Source: Jiangella sp. DSM 45060
GTDB lineage: Bacteria; Actinomycetota; Actinomycetes; Jiangellales; Jiangellaceae
Direction of reading: 5' to 3'
NCBI RefSeq assembly: GCF_900105175.1
Contig: NZ_LT629771.1
Span: 5,972,622 to 6,036,621 of the forward strand
DNA length: 64,000 nucleotides
The notes under the pieces are model-generated. The model was not told the DNA's origin and searched no databases. It saw nothing but the letters and a program-made list of their open reading frames with translations. The translations under genes were made by a program, and so were the position numbers. Positions 32,121-40,251 of the stretch are shown one piece after another; within the stretch, counting starts at the first letter, position 1; every line of letters begins with the position of its first letter.

Positions 32121-33471
32121 GCAGCGCGCTCACCGCGGCCAGCACGGCGCCGGTCATCAGCATGACGTCGGTGGCGTGGCCGAGATCGGGTCCCGCCGCA
32201 CCCACCACGGCGACCGCCACGGCGACACCGATCGCCGCGCCGACGTAGCGGGCCGCGCTGTTGGCGCCGGAGCCCATCGCCGCGCTGCGAGGCGGGACCG
32301 AGTCGACCGCCAGCCGCGGCAGGATCCCGTTGACCAGACCGCTGCCGACGCCGGCGACGACGAGGCCGGGCAGCAGCCGCTGCCAGGACCCGGCGTCGAG
32401 GAAGCCGAGCAGCGCGACCGTGCCGACGGCGGACAGCCCCAGCCCGACGGCGACGATCGCCCAGCCGGGCCAATGCCGGGCCAGCCGGCGCACCTCGAGC
32501 GCGACGACGAACGCGATCCCCGCCCACAGCGACGACAGCAGCGCCGTCGACATCGCCGACAACCCGAGCCCCTGCTGCATGAGCGTCGGCAGATAGCTGA
32601 AGAAGCCGATGACGGCGACGCCGGTCGCCAGCGCGCCGACCGTTGCCGCCACGAAGTCGCGCCGGGCGAACAGGCTCAGGTCCAGCATCGGCTCGCGGCC
32701 ACGCCACTCGGCCAGGACGAACCCGCCGAGCAGCGCGACGGCGGCCACGGCGAACACCACGGCCGACACCGTCACGCCGTCGCGCACCTGGATCAACGCG
32801 GTGAACAGCGCCGACAGGCCGAGTCCCAGCGTGGTGACGCCGAGGCCGTCGAACCGACGCCGCACCGGCGCACGCGACTCGTCCAGCACGACCGCGCCGA
32901 TGACCGCGATGACGACGCCGAGCACCGCGAACACGACGTACGCCGTCCGCCAGCCGCCGGGCACCGGGGCCGCGGCGACGATCGGGCCGACGGCGATGCC
33001 GGCGCTGACCGTCGCGCCCCAGACGGTGGTGGCGCGCAGCCGCGCGTGGCCGTCCGGGTGGGCGTGGGCGATCAGGCCGAGGCTGCTGGCCAGCAGCGCC
33101 GCGCTGGCGGCACCCTGGACCACGCGGGCGACGACGAACACCGTCGCCGTCGGGGCCATCGCGCCGGCCACCATCGCGGCGGCCAGCACGCCGAGGCCGA
33201 CCAGGAACACTCGCTTGCGGCCGTAGTCGTCGGCGACGCTGCCCGCGGCGAGGCTCAGTGCGGCCAGGCCGAGCGGGACGCCGTTGAGCGTCCACGTCAC
33301 CGCCGCGTGGCCGAGCTCGAAGCTCGCCCCGATGTCGCGCAGCGTCGCCAGTGGGGCGGTGTAGTTCATCAGCACCAGCAGCGTCGCGGCGCTGGCCACG
33401 AGCAGGGTCACCCGCGGTGGCCGGCCGGTGCCGGTGGCGGGGGCCTGGAGGGTGACGGACGGGGAGGTCAT
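32089..33471 (-). CDS. MFS transporter, 14-TM drug:H+ antiporter type
   Basis: 460 aa from the ATG at 33471, chosen because the long upstream frame is the antisense of the HxlR gene. Features are LLVLMNYTAPLATLRDIGASFELGHAAVTWTLNGVPLGLAAL (helix 1 and the DHA2-like WTLNGY region), GSVADDYGRKRVFLVGL (loop 2-3 motif A), VVARVVQGAASAALLASSLGLI and WGATVSAGIAVGPIVAA (motif C-like GP). Expected role is drug or metabolite efflux. It is divergent from an HxlR regulator with two operator-like repeats between them, so induction by a toxic or redox-active compound is likely. Confidence 0.92.
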   Translation of the reverse strand: MTSPSVTLQAPATGTGRPPRVTLLVASAATLLVLMNYTAPLATLRDIGASFELGHAAVTWTLNGVPLGLAALSLAAGSVADDYGRKRVFLVGLGVLAAAMVAGAMAPTATVFVVARVVQGAASAALLASSLGLIAHAHPDGHARLRATTVWGATVSAGIAVGPIVAAAPVPGGWRTAYVVFAVLGVVIAVIGAVVLDESRAPVRRRFDGLGVTTLGLGLSALFTALIQVRDGVTVSAVVFAVAAVALLGGFVLAEWRGREPMLDLSLFARRDFVAATVGALATGVAVIGFFSYLPTLMQQGLGLSAMSTALLSSLWAGIAFVVALEVRRLARHWPGWAIVAVGLGLSAVGTVALLGFLDAGSWQRLLPGLVVAGVGSGLVNGILPRLAVDSVPPRSAAMGSGANSAARYVGAAIGVAVAVAVVGAAGPDLGHATDVMLMTGAVLAAVSALLMVLLRDRRS

Positions 33472-33487
33472 GGCGGCGCGCTCCTGA

Positions 33488-33539
33488 GTTCGGTGACTGA
33501 ACCTAGGGCACTCTACGCCCATCAGTTCGATGAATGAAC
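33488..33539. promoter_or_regulatory. two GTTC-N7-GAAC repeats, HxlR operator candidates
   Basis: GTTCGGTGACTGAAC (33488-33502) and GTTCGATGAATGAAC (33525-33539) share GTTC(G)(G/A)TGA(C/A)TGAAC, with 37 bp between centres. The first is 17 bp from the MFS start and the second 23 bp from the HxlR start. Their placement suggests one site per divergent promoter. Binding is inferred. Confidence 0.65.
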
Positions 33540-33561
33540 CCAGGGGTCGTAGACTGGTCGC

Positions 33562-34080
33562 ATGGCGCTCGGAACCGACTACGGCGGCCAGGACTGCTCC
33601 CTGGCCAAGGCGCTGGAGCTGGTCGGCGAGCGGTGGACGCCGCTGATCCTCCGCGACGCCTTCGTCGGCGTACGCCGCTACCGCGACTTCCTCGACCACC
33701 TCGACATCCCGCGCGCGGTGCTCGCCGCCCGGCTGCAGGCACTGGTCGACGCCGGCGTCATGACGAAGGAGCGGTACCAGGACGCCCCGCCGCGCGACGA
33801 GTACGTGCTCACCGCCATGGGCCGCGACCTGTGGCCGGCGCTGCACCTGCTCAGCCAGTGGGGCGAGCGGCACCTCAGCGAGCACGGCCCGCGACGCGTC
33901 TACACACACCTGTCGTGCGGTTCGCAGCTGCGGAACGGCAGCTGCCCGACCTGCGGGGCCGTCCGGCCCGAGGACGTCGAGGTGCGGCCCGGCCCCGGCG
34001 CCACGCAGACCCGCACCGACGCGGTCAGCGTGGCGCTGCGCGAGCCACACCGGCTGCTCGAGCCGCTGCGCACGTCCTGA
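33562..34080 (+). CDS. HxlR family transcriptional regulator
   Basis: 172 aa. The winged helix begins QDCSLAKALELVGERWTPLILRDAFVGVRRYRDFLDHLDIPRAVLAARLQALVDAGVM, with C12 in the position of the redox-sensing cysteine of HypR/QorR-type members. The wing is RDEYVLTAMGRDL. The C-terminal extension carries CGSQLRNGSCPTCG, a Cys4 cluster that may bind zinc or sense thiol stress. It is divergent from the MFS efflux gene (90 bp) and is its likely regulator. Its stop codon abuts the convergent DUF2520 stop (34080/34081). Confidence 0.92.
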   Translation: MALGTDYGGQDCSLAKALELVGERWTPLILRDAFVGVRRYRDFLDHLDIPRAVLAARLQALVDAGVMTKERYQDAPPRDEYVLTAMGRDLWPALHLLSQWGERHLSEHGPRRVYTHLSCGSQLRNGSCPTCGAVRPEDVEVRPGPGATQTRTDAVSVALREPHRLLEPLRTS

Positions 34081-34974
34081 TCAGAGCGCCGACGGCGGCT
34101 CGGCGAGCACGTCGATCAGCGCCTCGGCGTCGCCGGCCTTGAGCCGCCCAGCGGCCAGCGCCCGGCCGGCGGTGCGCCGGGCCAGCGCGACGTAGGTGCT
34201 CACCGACTCCGGGCGGGCCGCGGCGATCTCGGCGAGGTGGCTGGCGACGGTGCCGGCGTCGCCGCGCGAGACCGGGCCGGTCAGCGCGTCGTCGCCCTGG
34301 CGCAGGCTGTTGTCGAGCGCCGCGGAGAGCAGCGGCGCCAGCACCTTGTCGGGCTCGGCGACGCCGGCAGAGCGGAGCAGGTCCATGGCCTCGTTGACCA
34401 GCGTGACCAGGTGGTTCGCCGCGTGGCTCAGCGCCGCGTGATAGAGCGCGCGGTGCTCTTCGGCGACGCGGACCGGGTCGGCCCCCATCTCGACGACCAG
34501 CGCCTCGGCCACCGGCCACAGCGGCTCCGGCGCCGTGACGCCGAACGTCGCGCCGGACAGCCGCTGCAGGTCGACCGACGTGCCGGTGAACGTCATGGCC
34601 GGGTGCAGCGCCAGCGGCAGCGCGCCGGCCTTCGTCGCCGGGTCCAGCACGCCGACGCCGTAGCGCCCGCTGGTGTGCACGACCAGCTGGCCGGGCCGGA
34701 CAGTGTTCGTCGCGGCCAGCCCTTCGACCAGCGCCGGCAGCGCGTCGTCGGGGACGGCGAGCAGCACCAGCCCCGCCCGGGCGAACACCTGCGGCACGTC
34801 GACCAGCGGCACGTCAGGCAGCAGCGCGCCGGCCCGGGTGCGGCTGGTGAGCGAGACGCCGTAACCGGCGACCACGTGGTGCCCGGCCCGGGCCAGCGCC
34901 GCGCCGAGCACCGCGCCCACTCGCCCGGTACCGACGACGCCGACGTCGAGCCGCGCCGGCCGTTCCTCCGTCAT
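34081..34974 (-). CDS. Rossmann-like and DUF2520 domain protein
   Basis: 297 aa. The N-terminal NADP-binding fold (DVGVVGTGRVGAVLGAALARAGHHVVAGYG; GLVLLAVPDDALPALV; LVVHTSGRYG) is followed by the all-helical DUF2520 domain (LHPAMTFTG...LYHAALSHAANHLVTLVNEAMDLLRSAGV). The architecture resembles F420/NADP- or pyrroline-carboxylate-type reductases, but the reaction is unproven. In many actinobacteria this gene lies directly upstream of panC, and a role in pantothenate/ketopantoate metabolism has been suggested from that. Here about 6 kb separates it from panC. Confidence 0.93.
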   Translation of the reverse strand: MTEERPARLDVGVVGTGRVGAVLGAALARAGHHVVAGYGVSLTSRTRAGALLPDVPLVDVPQVFARAGLVLLAVPDDALPALVEGLAATNTVRPGQLVVHTSGRYGVGVLDPATKAGALPLALHPAMTFTGTSVDLQRLSGATFGVTAPEPLWPVAEALVVEMGADPVRVAEEHRALYHAALSHAANHLVTLVNEAMDLLRSAGVAEPDKVLAPLLSAALDNSLRQGDDALTGPVSRGDAGTVASHLAEIAAARPESVSTYVALARRTAGRALAAGRLKAGDAEALIDVLAEPPSAL

Positions 34975-35037
34975 CGGACCAGGCTAGATCACCCGCGCCC
35001 GCCCACGACGGAGCCGTCGCGGCAGTCGCCCGGCCGC

Positions 35038-35085
35038 TTGCAATGAGCACCTGTACGCATCGATGCGTATCGGTGCTCATTGCAA
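35038..35085. terminator. 48-bp near-perfect palindrome (long hairpin) after the FtsX-like gene
   Basis: Outer arms ttgcaatgagcacc (35038-35051) and ggtgctcattgcaa (35072-35085) are perfectly complementary. Inside them tacgcatc|gatgcgta (35054-35069) is a perfect 16-bp palindrome, with only a mismatch and a G-T pair in between. It starts 13 bp downstream of the FtsX-like permease stop codon, so a terminator is likely, but the symmetry is greater than needed and the sequence is AT-richer than its surroundings. Confidence 0.55.
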
Positions 35086-35098
35086 AGCGGGCGCGGGG

Positions 35099-37234
35099 TC
35101 ACTCGGCCGCGAGCGCCATGACCGGTGACGTGCGCGCCGCCCGCTGGCCGGGGGCGATCGAGGCCAGCACGCCGAGCAGGGTCGCGACGGCGGCGCTGAT
35201 GGCCAGCTGTCCCCACGGCACGACGAAGTCCAGCTCCTCGACGCTGGCGACGGCGGCCCAGGCGAACAGCGCGCCGGCCGCCGACCCGACCACCGCCGCC
35301 ACCGCGCCCATGAGCGCCGCCTCGACGCCGAGCATCACCCGGGTCTGGCGGCGGGTCAGGCCGAGCGCCCGCAGCAGCCCGATCTCCCGGGTCCGCTCGT
35401 GCACCGACAGCGACAGCGTGTTCGCGATGCCGATGAACGCGATCACCAGCGCCAGCGCCAGGATCGCCAGCACCAGGTTCACGGCCTCGTTCAGGTTCTC
35501 CTCGAACTCGGCCCGCCGCTGGGCGAAGCTCTGCACGGACAGCTCGGGGTGGTCCTCGGTCGCCGCGACGATCGCCGCCCGCGCGTCCTCGTCGTCCACG
35601 CCGTCGGCCGCGTTGACGGCCAGCAGGTCGGCGCCGTCATCGGTCACCGAGCCGGTCTCCGGCAGCTCCTCGATCGCCCGCGCGACGTCGTCCGGGATCG
35701 GGTCGGCGGTGGCGGTGCGGACGGCGAAGTCGGCCGGTATCCGGCCGTCCACCACCGCGCCCACGCTCTGCCGGGACGACTCCACGACGGTGAGGAAGCC
35801 GGCCACCGTCGTGACGCCGATCAGCAGCGCCGCCGTCGTGGCCGCCACCCGGCGCGGGTTGCGCACCGCGTTCGCCGTGGCCAGCTCGGCCGTCGACCGC
35901 CAACCGCCGGACAGCCGGGCGGCCACCGCGCCGATCGCGCGGACCAGCGGCGGCACCACCTTCGGGCCGAGGATCAGCAGGCCGAGGAAGCAGACCGCCG
36001 CGCCGAACACGACCAGGATCAGCCCGGCCCCGCCGCCGGACGTCCCGGCGGCCGCGCCCGCGACCAGCACCAGCGCGCCGGCCGCCAGCCCCAGCACGCC
36101 GAGCGCGATCCGGGCCCGTCCCGTGGCGCGGCTGTCGGCGCCGTCCGGCACCGCCTGCAACGCGGCCAGCGGCGCCACCCGGGTCGCGGCCCGGGCCGGC
36201 AGGAGCGCCGACCCGACGGTCATCAGCACGCCGATCGCGACCGACCACGCCACCGTCGCCGCGGTGACCGTCAGCACCAGCGACTCACCCAGCGCCGAGC
36301 CCGCCGCGAGCGCCGTCAGCGCTCCGGCCCCGACGCCGACGAGGCTGCCGGCCAGCCCGATCGCGACCGACTCCGCCAGCACGCCGCGCAGCACCTGGCG
36401 CCGGGTCGCGCCGACGGTGCGCAGCAGCGCCAGCTCCCGGGTGCGCTGGGCGACCAGGATCCGGAACGTGTTCGCGATGACGAACGCCGCCACGATCAGT
36501 GACACCGCGCCCAGCATCAGCAGCGGGATCCGTAGCGCCTCGCGCTGCGACGACGAGTCCATCAGCCGCTGCGCCAGCTCGCTCCCCGTGATCACCTCGT
36601 GGTCGGCGCCCAGCGCGGACCGGACGGCGGCCGCGTCGGCGCCGTCCTCCAGCCGCAGGTCCACCCGCGAGGCGCCGGGCGGGTCGGCGAACTCGCGGAC
36701 GAGGTCCCAGCCCGCGGTGAGCTCGAGGTCGTCGATGCCGTCGGCGGACAGCTCGGTCAGGCCGGCGATCGGCAGCGTGACCAGGTCGGCCGTGCCCTCG
36801 GCCGCGACGGTGATCTCGTCGCCCTCGGCCAGGCCCAGCCGGTCGGCCGAGCGCCGGTCCAGCAGCACGCCGCCGTCCGGCACGTCGGCACCCAGCGGCG
36901 CGGCCAGCAGCCGGGCGGTCGCGAACGGGTCGATCCGGCCGTCGGTGTCGACGGTGTGCACGCTCACGCCGCTCCGGGGCGCGGCCGCGGCCACCCCGTC
37001 GGCCTCGCCGACGGCGGCGACCTCGTCCGGCGACAGCGTCGCGCCGTCCGGCGCCAGCACCGCGAGGTCCACCCCCTCGGCGTCGGCCGCCAGCTCCTGG
37101 CGGGTGCCCGCGTCCAGCGAGTCGGTGAGGATCAGCGTCGCCGCGGTGAAGCCCACCGACAGGACGACGACCAGGCCGGTCAGCACCAGCCGCAGCAGAT
37201 GGGCGCGCAGCCCCGCCAGCACGATCGATCGCAT
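35099..37234 (-). CDS. FtsX-like (MacB-type) ABC transporter permease
   Basis: 711 aa. An N-terminal TM segment (LLRLVLTGLVVVLSVGFTAATLILTDSL) is followed by a large extracytoplasmic domain. Two FtsX domains follow with the usual pattern SLIVAAFVIANTFRILVAQRTRELALLRTVGATRRQVLR and, at the C-terminus, ALALVIAFIGIANTLSLSVHERTREIGLLRALGLTRRQTRVML. Such 8-10 TM permeases with one ATPase act as mechanotransmitting exporters or lipoprotein/peptide resistance systems. The gene starts 3 bp after the ATPase gene and ends before the long hairpin at 35038. Confidence 0.93.
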   Translation of the reverse strand: MRSIVLAGLRAHLLRLVLTGLVVVLSVGFTAATLILTDSLDAGTRQELAADAEGVDLAVLAPDGATLSPDEVAAVGEADGVAAAAPRSGVSVHTVDTDGRIDPFATARLLAAPLGADVPDGGVLLDRRSADRLGLAEGDEITVAAEGTADLVTLPIAGLTELSADGIDDLELTAGWDLVREFADPPGASRVDLRLEDGADAAAVRSALGADHEVITGSELAQRLMDSSSQREALRIPLLMLGAVSLIVAAFVIANTFRILVAQRTRELALLRTVGATRRQVLRGVLAESVAIGLAGSLVGVGAGALTALAAGSALGESLVLTVTAATVAWSVAIGVLMTVGSALLPARAATRVAPLAALQAVPDGADSRATGRARIALGVLGLAAGALVLVAGAAAGTSGGGAGLILVVFGAAVCFLGLLILGPKVVPPLVRAIGAVAARLSGGWRSTAELATANAVRNPRRVAATTAALLIGVTTVAGFLTVVESSRQSVGAVVDGRIPADFAVRTATADPIPDDVARAIEELPETGSVTDDGADLLAVNAADGVDDEDARAAIVAATEDHPELSVQSFAQRRAEFEENLNEAVNLVLAILALALVIAFIGIANTLSLSVHERTREIGLLRALGLTRRQTRVMLGVEAALMGAVAAVVGSAAGALFAWAAVASVEELDFVVPWGQLAISAAVATLLGVLASIAPGQRAARTSPVMALAAE

Positions 37235-37237
37235 CGC

Positions 37238-38008
37238 TCAGCCGCCCAGCCGGCGCAGGCCGTCGATGACGGCGTCGGGCGTGGGGTCGGCGATCTCGCC
37301 GGCGACGTGACCGTCGGCGAGCATGACGACACGGTCCGCCGACGACGCCGCGACCGGGTCGTGCGTCACCATGACGACGGTCCGGCCGAGCTCGCGCACA
37401 CTGGTGCGCAGGATCGCCAGCACCTCGCCGCCGGAGCGGGAGTCCAGGTTGCCGGTGGGCTCGTCGGCGAAGATCACCTCGGGCCGGTTGATCAGCGCCC
37501 GCGCCACGGCGACCCGCTGCTGCTGTCCGCCGGACAGCTCGCTCGGCCGGTGCCGCAGCCGGTCGCCGATGTCGAGCACGTCGATGATCTCGGCGAACCA
37601 GCGCCGGTCCGGCCGCTTGCCGGCCAGCTTCAGCGGCAGCAGCACGTTGGCCTCCGCGTCCAGCGTCGGCAGCAGGTTGAACGCCTGGAAGACGAAGCCC
37701 AGCCGCTCGCGCCGCAGCAGCGTCAGCTCGGTGTCGTTCAGCGCGGTGAGGTCGGTGTCGCCGAGCAGCGCCCGGCCCGACGTCGCGGTGTCCAGCCCGG
37801 CCAGGCAGTGCACGAGCGTCGACTTGCCGGACCCGGACGGACCCATGATCGCGGTGAACCGCCCGGCCGCGAACGCGACGTCGACGGCGTCGAGAGCGCG
37901 GACGGCGGTGTCACCGCTGCCGTGCAGCTTGGTCAGGCCGACGGCACGGACCGCCGGCGCGAGGACGGCGCCCGGGGCGCCGGAAGGAATCGTGGAAGGC
38001 AGGCTCAC
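37238..38008 (-). CDS. ABC transporter ATP-binding protein (MacB/LolD type)
   Basis: 256 aa. Walker A GPSGSGKSTLVHCLAGLD, Q-loop GFVFQAFNLLPTLDAEANVLLPL, signature LSGGQQQRVAVARAL, Walker B VIFADEPTGNLDSRSG, H-loop VVMVTHDPVAA. The FQ.FNLLP...N..LPL and EPTGNLD blocks are diagnostic of the MacB/LolD group that pairs with FtsX-type permeases. GTG start. It is divergent from the adenosine-deaminase-like gene, with the inverted repeat at 38067-38082 in the 86-bp gap. Systems of this kind are often controlled by two-component regulators; one is encoded about 4 kb away. Confidence 0.95.
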   Translation of the reverse strand: MSLPSTIPSGAPGAVLAPAVRAVGLTKLHGSGDTAVRALDAVDVAFAAGRFTAIMGPSGSGKSTLVHCLAGLDTATSGRALLGDTDLTALNDTELTLLRRERLGFVFQAFNLLPTLDAEANVLLPLKLAGKRPDRRWFAEIIDVLDIGDRLRHRPSELSGGQQQRVAVARALINRPEVIFADEPTGNLDSRSGGEVLAILRTSVRELGRTVVMVTHDPVAASSADRVVMLADGHVAGEIADPTPDAVIDGLRRLGG

Positions 38009-38066
38009 GCTCCCAGCGTCGCGAGAACGCCGCCGCGAATCGTCGGACCTGCGGGTGGACCCGGCG

Positions 38067-38082
38067 TACGACGAAGGTCGTA
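38067..38082. promoter_or_regulatory. TACGAC-N4-GTCGTA inverted repeat, possible operator
   Basis: TACGACGAAGGTCGTA is a perfect 6-bp inverted repeat with four spacer bases, located between the divergent ABC exporter operon (start 38008) and the deaminase-like gene (start 38095). NarL/LuxR-type response regulators of such exporters often bind repeats of this shape. The regulator is not identified. Confidence 0.4.
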
Positions 38083-38094
38083 GGGTCGGTTCCC

Positions 38095-39075
38095 GTGCCG
38101 ATCCGTCCCGTCGAGATGCTGCCGAAGGTCCAGTCGCACCTGCACCTCACCGGGGCGATGCGCCCGGCCACGCTGGACGAGCTGGCCACCCGGCACGGCA
38201 TCGCGGTGCCGCCGCTGGCCGCGCTGACCGGCGGACCGTACGAGTGGGCCGTCTTCCAGGGTCGTTACGACGCCGCCCGGGCCGCCATCCGCACGCCTGA
38301 CGACGTCGCGCGCGTGGTCCGCGAGGCGGCCGAGGACGACGCCGCCGGCGGCTGCGGCTGGTCCGAGCTGCAGGTCGACCCGACGTCGTACGCGCCGGCG
38401 CTGGGCGGGCTGGAGGCGGCGGTCGAGGCGGTCCTGACGGCGGCCGCGGCGGCGCCGCTGCCGATGGGCGTCGTCGTGGCGTCCAGCTGGGCCCGCTCCG
38501 GCGAGCACGCGGCGACGCTGGCCCGGCTGGCCGCCCGCTACGCCGGTGACGGCGTCGTCGGCTTCGGGCTGTCCAACGACGAGCGGCTGGGCCGGGTCGA
38601 GGACTTCGCCCCGGCGTTCAGCGTCGCCGCCGACGCCGGGCTGTTGCGCACCCCGCACGGCGGCTTCTTCACCGGGCCGTCGCACGTGCGAGCCTGTGTC
38701 GAGGTGCTCGGCGCCACCCGGATCGGGCACGGCACGTCCGCCGTCGCCGATCCCGCCGTCCTGGCGCTGCTGGCCGAGCGCGGGGTGGCGCTGGAGCTGT
38801 GCCCGTCGTCGTACCCGCCGTTCGGGGTGCACGCGCTGGACGAGCTCCCGGTGCGGACGCTGCTCGCGGCCGGCGTCGCGGTGACGGTCGGCAGCGACGA
38901 CCCGCTGCTGTTCGCCGTCGGGCTGGCCGGCCAGTACGCGCTGTGCCGCGACGTGCTCGGCCTGGCCGACGCCGAGCTGGCCGCGCTGGCCCGCGCCTCG
39001 ATCACCTCGTCGGCGGCGCCCGCGTCACTGCGAGAGACGCTGCTGGCCGGCGTGGACGCCTGGCTCGCGGATTAG
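38095..39075 (+). CDS. adenosine deaminase-superfamily protein lacking the catalytic Glu
   Basis: A 326-aa amidohydrolase-fold protein. All Zn ligands can be placed: H15 and H17 in PKVQSHLHLTG, H188 in TPHGGF, and D268 in SDDPLLF. H212 in RIGHG is the usual second catalytic His. The family's HAGE motif, however, is HGGF here, so the Glu that protonates the purine is Phe191, and HLDG is HLTG. The C-terminal CPSSYPPFG, where adenosine deaminases have CPTSN, also differs. The substrate is therefore probably not adenosine, or the protein is catalytically altered. GTG start. The last 4 bp overlap the convergent lacI-type gene. Confidence 0.8.
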   Translation: MPIRPVEMLPKVQSHLHLTGAMRPATLDELATRHGIAVPPLAALTGGPYEWAVFQGRYDAARAAIRTPDDVARVVREAAEDDAAGGCGWSELQVDPTSYAPALGGLEAAVEAVLTAAAAAPLPMGVVVASSWARSGEHAATLARLAARYAGDGVVGFGLSNDERLGRVEDFAPAFSVAADAGLLRTPHGGFFTGPSHVRACVEVLGATRIGHGTSAVADPAVLALLAERGVALELCPSSYPPFGVHALDELPVRTLLAAGVAVTVGSDDPLLFAVGLAGQYALCRDVLGLADAELAALARASITSSAAPASLRETLLAGVDAWLAD

Positions 39076-40127
39076 ACGGGCGGCGGCGCGGACGTGCTGC
39101 CGACCCGCAGGTGCACCGGCAGGTGCACGTCGGCCGGCCGCCGCCCGGCCAGCAGCTCGGTGACCATGCGGCCGGTCAGCTGGCCCTTCTCGACCATCGG
39201 CTGCACCACCGTCGTCAACACGCGCTCGCCCAGCCAGGGCGTGTCGATGCCGTCGTAGCCGACCACGGTGAGGTCGTCGGGCACCCGCAGCCCCAGCGCC
39301 TCGGCCGCGCGGATGACACCGACGGCGAGCAGGTCGCTCTGCGCGACGATCGCCGTCGGCCGTTGCGGCGCCGAGAGCAGCAGCCGGCCGGCCCGCTCGC
39401 CCTCCTCGACGACGTTGCTGGGCGCCTCGACGACCGGCACCCGCCCGAAGACGTCCTCGGTGGCGGTGAGCCGGGCCCGGCAGTCGGCGAACCCGACGAC
39501 GGCGCGGCGGGCGTCGTCGACCAGGCCGCTGCGGCCGTCGAGACGCAGCGGCAGCGCGGCGACCGCGACCCGCTGGTGCCCCAGCTCGGCGACGTGCTTC
39601 GCCAGGTCGAGCGCGCCGCCGTAGTCGTCGATGCGCAGCAGCGTGACCTCGGGGCGGTCCGGCCCGTCGATGGCGACCACCGGCACCCCGCGGCCGATGA
39701 AGAGGTCCAGCAGCGGGTCGTCGTCGCGGCCGCAGGTGGCGAACACCACGGCGTCGACCGGCATGCGCGACACCTGCTCCGGCGTCGGGCTGCCGTGCTG
39801 GGCGTCGCCGGAGAGCAGCAGCAGGCCGGTGCCGGACGGGCTGAGCGCCTCGGCGATGCCGTCGAGCAGCGCGACGGCGACCGGGTCGCGGAACGCGTAC
39901 AGCAGCCGCTCGCCGACCACCGCGCCGACGATGCCGGACCGCCCGCGGCGCAGCGACTGGGCCAGCGGGTCGGGCCCGGCGTAGCCCAGGTCGCGGGCCG
40001 CGGCCAGCACCCGTTCGCGGGTGGACGGGGCCACCGGACCGGAGCCGCTGAACGCCAGCGACGCGGTGGACGGGGACACGCCGGCCCGCGCGGCCACCGC
40101 CGCCAGGGTCGCCCGGTGCTCGCCCAC
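39072..40127 (-). CDS. LacI family transcriptional regulator
   Basis: 351 aa. The helix-turn-helix and hinge are at the N-terminus (ATLAAVAARAGVSPSTASLAFSGSGPVAPSTRERVLAAARDLGYAGPDPLAQSLRRGRSGIVG). The periplasmic-binding-like effector domain follows (LLLLSGDAQHGSPTPEQ, VPVVAIDGPDRPEVTLLRIDDYGGALDLAKHVAELGHQRVAV, VVGYDGIDTPWLGERVLTTVVQPM). The start is GTG at 40127 behind GAGGGGAG. It is divergent from an MFS transporter, and the tandem palindromes at 40185-40212 are the likely operators. The ligand is presumably the transporter's substrate or a derived sugar. Confidence 0.95.
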   Translation of the reverse strand: MGEHRATLAAVAARAGVSPSTASLAFSGSGPVAPSTRERVLAAARDLGYAGPDPLAQSLRRGRSGIVGAVVGERLLYAFRDPVAVALLDGIAEALSPSGTGLLLLSGDAQHGSPTPEQVSRMPVDAVVFATCGRDDDPLLDLFIGRGVPVVAIDGPDRPEVTLLRIDDYGGALDLAKHVAELGHQRVAVAALPLRLDGRSGLVDDARRAVVGFADCRARLTATEDVFGRVPVVEAPSNVVEEGERAGRLLLSAPQRPTAIVAQSDLLAVGVIRAAEALGLRVPDDLTVVGYDGIDTPWLGERVLTTVVQPMVEKGQLTGRMVTELLAGRRPADVHLPVHLRVGSTSAPPPV

Positions 40128-40184
40128 GTCAGCTCCCCTCCGCGGAATTCACGCTTGCATCAGATCCTTCTCCATAGGAGAATA

Positions 40185-40212
40185 TCGAATCGATTCGATC
40201 GAATCGATTCGA
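40185..40212. promoter_or_regulatory. tandem 14-bp palindromes, LacI operator
   Basis: TCGAATCGATTCGA occurs twice with no spacer (40185-40198, 40199-40212), giving 28 bp of perfect symmetry between the divergent lacI-type (start 40127) and MFS (start 40252) genes. Overlapping registers of the palindrome could bind two dimers side by side. Confidence 0.75.
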
Positions 40213-40251
40213 CCACGAAATCCTGATGTTCCTGACCCCTGGGGATGCTCC

